Source: Peribacillus folii
GTDB taxonomy: Bacteria > Bacillota > Bacilli > Bacillales > DSM-1321
NCBI RefSeq assembly: GCF_030271255.1
Contig: NZ_JASJOM010000003.1
Coordinates: 186,001 to 250,000, forward strand
Reading direction: 5' to 3'
DNA length: 64,000 nt
A program made the position numbers and the translations under genes. Every line of letters begins with the position of its first letter. Within the stretch, counting starts at the first letter, position 1. Positions 60,467-64,000 of the stretch are shown here, in pieces. The notes under the pieces are model-generated. The model had not been told where the DNA came from. It worked only from the letters and a program-made list of their open reading frames with translations, and did not search any database.

Positions 60467-61210
60467 GTGATACGTAGGAACGGAAATAATCGTAAACCAT
60501 CAATCAAGGATAATAAATTTAAACAGTTGCAAGAAAGTCTGGGTTTTCATTTTAAGGATGAAAATTTGTTGAAACAAGCTTTCACACATTCATCTTATGT
60601 GAATGAGCATCGCCGCAAGCCCTATGAAGATAACGAAAGGCTTGAATTCTTGGGGGACGCTGTACTGGAACTGACCATCTCAAAATACTTGTATCAAAAA
60701 TACCCGATGATGAGCGAGGGGGAATTGACCAAACTAAGGGCAGCCATAGTGTGTGAACCATCACTTGTTGCTTTTGCCAATGGTCTTTCCTATGGCGAAT
60801 ATGTGCTGCTCGGAAAAGGGGAAGAAATGACAGGCGGAAGGGAACGGCCTGCGATGCTGGCGGATGTATTCGAAGCATATATCGGGGCGTTGTACCTTGA
60901 CCAAGGGTTGGAGTCGGTTGTGCAGTTTTTGAATAATGTTGTGTTCCCGAAGATAGACGAGGGTGCTTTTTCTCATGTGATGGATTATAAAAGCCAGCTT
61001 CAAGAGCTGATTCAGCGTGATGCTATCGGCGTCCTGCAATACAAAATCCTGCAGGAGAAAGGGCCGGCCCATAACCGGGAGTTTGTTTCCACCGTATCTC
61101 TGAATGGGGAAGAATTGGGCTCTGGCATAGGAAAATCCAAGAAAGAAGCGGAACAGCATGCAGCCGAGCATGCATTGATTGTTTTAAAAGAAAAAAAATC
61201 AACAAGATAG
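60467..61210 (+). CDS. rnc: Ribonuclease III
   Basis: Double-stranded RNA endonuclease for rRNA and other RNA processing. The signature [14 protein letters not shown], the [22 protein letters not shown] stretch, split as [20 protein letters not shown], with metal-binding acids, and a C-terminal dsRNA-binding domain ([13 protein letters not shown]) are present. GTG 60467, 6 bp after GGAGGG, is the start (247 residues). It is followed 24 bp later by smc, the usual Bacillus order. Confidence 0.96.
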   Translation: MIRRNGNNRKPSIKDNKFKQLQESLGFHFKDENLLKQAFTHSSYVNEHRRKPYEDNERLEFLGDAVLELTISKYLYQKYPMMSEGELTKLRAAIVCEPSLVAFANGLSYGEYVLLGKGEEMTGGRERPAMLADVFEAYIGALYLDQGLESVVQFLNNVVFPKIDEGAFSHVMDYKSQLQELIQRDAIGVLQYKILQEKGPAHNREFVSTVSLNGEELGSGIGKSKKEAEQHAAEHALIVLKEKKSTR

Positions 61211-61234
61211 TTGAACAGTAGAGGAGGAAAGGTC

Positions 61235-64000
61235 ATGTTCCTCAAACGCTTGGACGTTGTAGGATTTAAATCTTTCGCAGAGAAGATATCGATTGATTTC
61301 GTACCTGGTGTCACGGCAGTGGTTGGACCGAACGGAAGCGGCAAAAGCAATGTGACGGATGCAGTCAGATGGGTATTGGGCGAGCAGTCTGCCAAATCGC
61401 TTCGCGGCGCAAAAATGGAAGATATCATTTTTTCGGGAAGTGACACGAGGAAAGCGTTGAATTTTGCAGAAGTGTCGTTGACTCTTGATAACGAGACGAA
61501 TTCCCTGCCGATAGACTTTCATGAAGTCAATGTGACAAGAAGGGTGTATCGATCGGGAGAAAGTGAGTTTTTCATTAATAATCAAGGGTGCCGCCTGAAA
61601 GACATCATAGATTTGTTCATGGATTCAGGTCTTGGCCGTGAAGCGTTTTCGATCATCAGCCAAGGGAAAGTCGAAGAAATCCTGAGCAGCAAGGCTGACG
61701 AAAGACGGGTGATCTTTGAAGAAGCTGCCGGTGTCCTCAAATATAAAACAAGAAAACGAAAAGCGGAATCGAAACTGACCGAAACACAGGATAACTTGAA
61801 CCGTGTCCATGATATCCTCCATGAATTGGAGGGGCAGGTTGAGCCATTAAAAATCCAATCCTCCCTTGCCAAGGAATTCTTGGAGAAGAAAGATGAGCTT
61901 GAACAAATCGAGGTTGCTTTGACCGTATATGAAATCGAAGAATTTTATAAAAAATGGGAAAAGCTGTCCCATGATTTAGAAGAGCATAACGAAATGGAGC
62001 AGCAAATGGCAGGGCAGCTTCATGAACGGGAAGCGCATCTAAAAAACCTCCGGGATAATCTGGCCAAGCTCGAGACATCGATCAATGAGCTTCAGGAAAT
62101 CCTTCTGAACGCCAGTGAGGAACTTGAAAAGCTTGAAGGCCGGAAAGAAGTATTGAAGGAACGGAAGAAAAATGCTGCCCAAAATAAGACACAGCTTGAA
62201 CGGGCAATCGTGGAAGGCGAGTCGGCCGTCAAGCGCCTGTCTGACCAAAAGGAAAGTGAAAGTGAAATCCTCCATGCTCTCAATATGGAAGTGAAGGCCA
62301 TCCAGGAAGCCTTACATGAAAAACAAAAAAATCTGGGACTATTCAATAGCGATATTGAAGCCGTGATCGAAGCAAAAAAAAGTGATTATATTGAGTGGCT
62401 GAACAAGCAGGCAACAGCAAAAAATGAAAAACAGTATCTGCTTCAACAGCTCACCCAGCAGGAGCATAAAAACGCTAAATTGGATATGGAGAATGAAAAG
62501 TTCCTGATCGAAAGAAATGATATCACCGCAAAAAAAATGGATTATTCTGCTCGGATGGACAAGGTGACCAAGCAGCTTGAAGAGCATGTCGCGGTTTTCA
62601 GAAATCAGCAGAATAAACTGGATGCGGCAAAAGATATGTATCAAAAGCAGGAAACCACCCTTTATAAAGCGTATCAATTCCTTCAACAGGCCAAGTCCCG
62701 TAAAGAGCTTCTTGAAGAAATGGAAGAAGATTATGCAGGCTTTTTTCAAGGTGTTAAAGAAGTTTTAAAAGCGAAAGAAAAGCTTGCAGGCATTGAAGGC
62801 GCAGTCGCAGAATTGATAAAGGTGCCAAAGGAATACGAAACGGCCATTGAAACGGCCTTGGGCGGAGCGATGCAGCATGTGGTCGTCGAACGCGAAGAGC
62901 ATGCACGTGAAGCCATTTCCTTCTTGAAGAAGAATAGGTATGGACGTGCGACGTTCTTGCCCTTATCAGTCATAAGGGCCAGGGAGATTTCATCAAGTCA
63001 ATTATCGATGCTGAAAAGCCATGCAGCATTTGTCGGGACTGGCTCGTCCTTGATCCAATATGATGTCAGGCATGCAGCCATTGCAGAGAACCTGTTAGGG
63101 ACGGTCATCATCACCACCGATTTGAAGGGTGCGAACGAACTGGCAAAAATGATGCAGCATCGTTTTCGCTTCGTAACGCTAGAAGGTGATATCGTGAATC
63201 CAGGCGGTTCAATGACGGGTGGAGCGTTAAAGCAAAAAACGACCTCCCTCCTTTCAAGGAAGACCGAATTGGAGGAACTTCATCAAAAACTTTCTGCAAT
63301 GGAAGCAAAAACGAACCAGCTGGAAAAGCAGGTCAAACAGCTTAAGGTGGATGTGGGAGTTCAGGAGCAAACGCTTGAGCAAACGAGAAAAACGGGGGAG
63401 AGTCTTCGGTTACAGGAGCAAACCCTGAAGGGCGAACTGCGTGAAATCGAACTGCAGGAAAGAAACGTGAATGATCGTCTTCATCTTTATGATTTGGATA
63501 AAAACTCCTATTTGGAAGAACAGCAACAAAAAATGGCAAGATTGGAAGAGCTTGAAGGAGTATTGAAGTCATGCAAAACGGAAATAGAAACGCTTGACGT
63601 GCTGATTTCTGACATGACCGCCCAAAAACTATCTCAACAGTCCTCAAAAGAAAATCTTGCTGAAGAAACGAATGAGCTAAAGGTAACACTGGCATCCAAG
63701 CGCGGACTGCTGCAAAACCAAAAAGAAAAGATGGAACGCATTGAATTTGATCTAGCTAAGGAAACAAGCAGGCTTGCCGAGAATAAGGATGACCTGGGGC
63801 TCCTGACAAATGAAATGACGGACAGCTCAAGCGGGGAAGAAACGCTCGAAGATTTGGCGCAGCAAAAATTGCTCGACAAAAACGGAGCCATTGAAGGAAT
63901 TGCCGGTAATAAACAAGAAAAAAATGAGCTTCTTTCACAAGTTGAAACGCTGGAATTGGCCTTGAAGGAAGAAAATAGGGTTTATAAAGGCATCATTGAA
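61235..64000 (+). CDS. smc: Chromosome condensation protein SMC, 3' partial
   Basis: ATPase that compacts and segregates the chromosome with ScpA/ScpB. The Walker A motif GPNGSGKS is at residues 31-38, then VRWVLGEQSAKSLRG and the Q-loop region IISQGKVEEIL. Coiled-coil arm 1 (about 170-500) leads to the hinge, which ends with EGDIVNPGGSMTGGA at about 650, followed by the returning coiled coil. The frame stays open to base 64000 (922 codons); about 260 residues, including Walker B and the C-motif, are outside. ATG 61235 follows GAGGAGG. Confidence 0.96.
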   Translation, partial: MFLKRLDVVGFKSFAEKISIDFVPGVTAVVGPNGSGKSNVTDAVRWVLGEQSAKSLRGAKMEDIIFSGSDTRKALNFAEVSLTLDNETNSLPIDFHEVNVTRRVYRSGESEFFINNQGCRLKDIIDLFMDSGLGREAFSIISQGKVEEILSSKADERRVIFEEAAGVLKYKTRKRKAESKLTETQDNLNRVHDILHELEGQVEPLKIQSSLAKEFLEKKDELEQIEVALTVYEIEEFYKKWEKLSHDLEEHNEMEQQMAGQLHEREAHLKNLRDNLAKLETSINELQEILLNASEELEKLEGRKEVLKERKKNAAQNKTQLERAIVEGESAVKRLSDQKESESEILHALNMEVKAIQEALHEKQKNLGLFNSDIEAVIEAKKSDYIEWLNKQATAKNEKQYLLQQLTQQEHKNAKLDMENEKFLIERNDITAKKMDYSARMDKVTKQLEEHVAVFRNQQNKLDAAKDMYQKQETTLYKAYQFLQQAKSRKELLEEMEEDYAGFFQGVKEVLKAKEKLAGIEGAVAELIKVPKEYETAIETALGGAMQHVVVEREEHAREAISFLKKNRYGRATFLPLSVIRAREISSSQLSMLKSHAAFVGTGSSLIQYDVRHAAIAENLLGTVIITTDLKGANELAKMMQHRFRFVTLEGDIVNPGGSMTGGALKQKTTSLLSRKTELEELHQKLSAMEAKTNQLEKQVKQLKVDVGVQEQTLEQTRKTGESLRLQEQTLKGELREIELQERNVNDRLHLYDLDKNSYLEEQQQKMARLEELEGVLKSCKTEIETLDVLISDMTAQKLSQQSSKENLAEETNELKVTLASKRGLLQNQKEKMERIEFDLAKETSRLAENKDDLGLLTNEMTDSSSGEETLEDLAQQKLLDKNGAIEGIAGNKQEKNELLSQVETLELALKEENRVYKGIIE

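Overview
The window is one continuous, gene-dense stretch of a Bacillaceae chromosome: low-to-moderate GC, strong AGGAGG-type ribosome binding sites, Gram-positive attenuators and sporulation genes. Gene order and protein sequences follow the Bacillus subtilis divIB-to-smc segment closely. Intergenic repeat remnants recall those of Peribacillus-type (B. simplex-like) genomes, but the genus is inferred and not proven. Nearly all genes are on the + strand; only rqcH and rpmB are on the - strand. I see no transposase, phage gene, CRISPR array, rRNA or tRNA.

Layout. 1-5.3 kb: end of the division/cell-wall cluster (divIB cut by the window edge, ylxW, ylxX, sbp, ftsA, ftsZ). 5.3-8.4 kb: sporulation sigma block (spoIIGA, sigE, sigG), preceded by a Spo0A-type promoter with a 22-bp spacer. 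8.5-12.6 kb: ylmC-ylmH and divIVA, including the Z-ring factor sepF. 12.6-15.8 kb: T-box-controlled ileS. 16.4-17.8 kb: lspA and rluD. 17.8-29.8 kb: the complete pyrimidine operon pyrR-P-B-C-AA-AB-K-D-F-E with three PyrR attenuators. 29.8-34.5 kb: rqcH on the - strand and a divergent Ca2+-type P-ATPase. 34.7-48.9 kb: a long housekeeping run (yloC, remA, gmk, rpoZ, coaBC, priA, def, fmt, rsmB, rlmN, prpC, prkC, rsgA, rpe). 49-52.5 kb: thiN, the 26-residue gene spoVM, rpmB (-), yloU and fakA. 52.9-56.5 kb: L-serine dehydratase subunits and recG. 56.6-60.2 kb: the FapR-controlled lipid operon fapR-plsX-fabD-fabG followed by acpP. 60.5-64 kb: rnc and a 3'-truncated smc.

How the genes work together. 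FtsA, FtsZ, SepF, DivIB and DivIVA build and place the division machinery. SpoIIGA processes pro-SigmaE in the mother cell, SigmaG acts in the forespore, and SpoVM helps assemble the coat. The pyr genes make UMP from bicarbonate and glutamine under PyrR feedback. PrpC and PrkC form a phosphatase/kinase pair. Def and Fmt handle N-formyl-methionine. RqcH and YlmH belong to ribosome-associated quality control. FapR, PlsX, FabD, FabG and ACP couple phospholipid and fatty-acid synthesis.

Most of the window is conserved core genome, and I did not find a convincing new multi-gene system. The observations most worth a second look are non-coding: a structured 5' leader candidate for rqcH; an inverted-repeat element with mutually exclusive pairings between rpoZ and coaBC; two decayed copies of an intergenic repeat in opposite orientations; and a terminator whose 3' arm carries the -35 box of the fapR promoter. 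Compared with B. subtilis as I remember it, several accessory genes that interrupt this synteny there (a protease gene after ftsZ, ylmA, ylyA, a sulfate-assimilation cluster after pyrE) are absent here.
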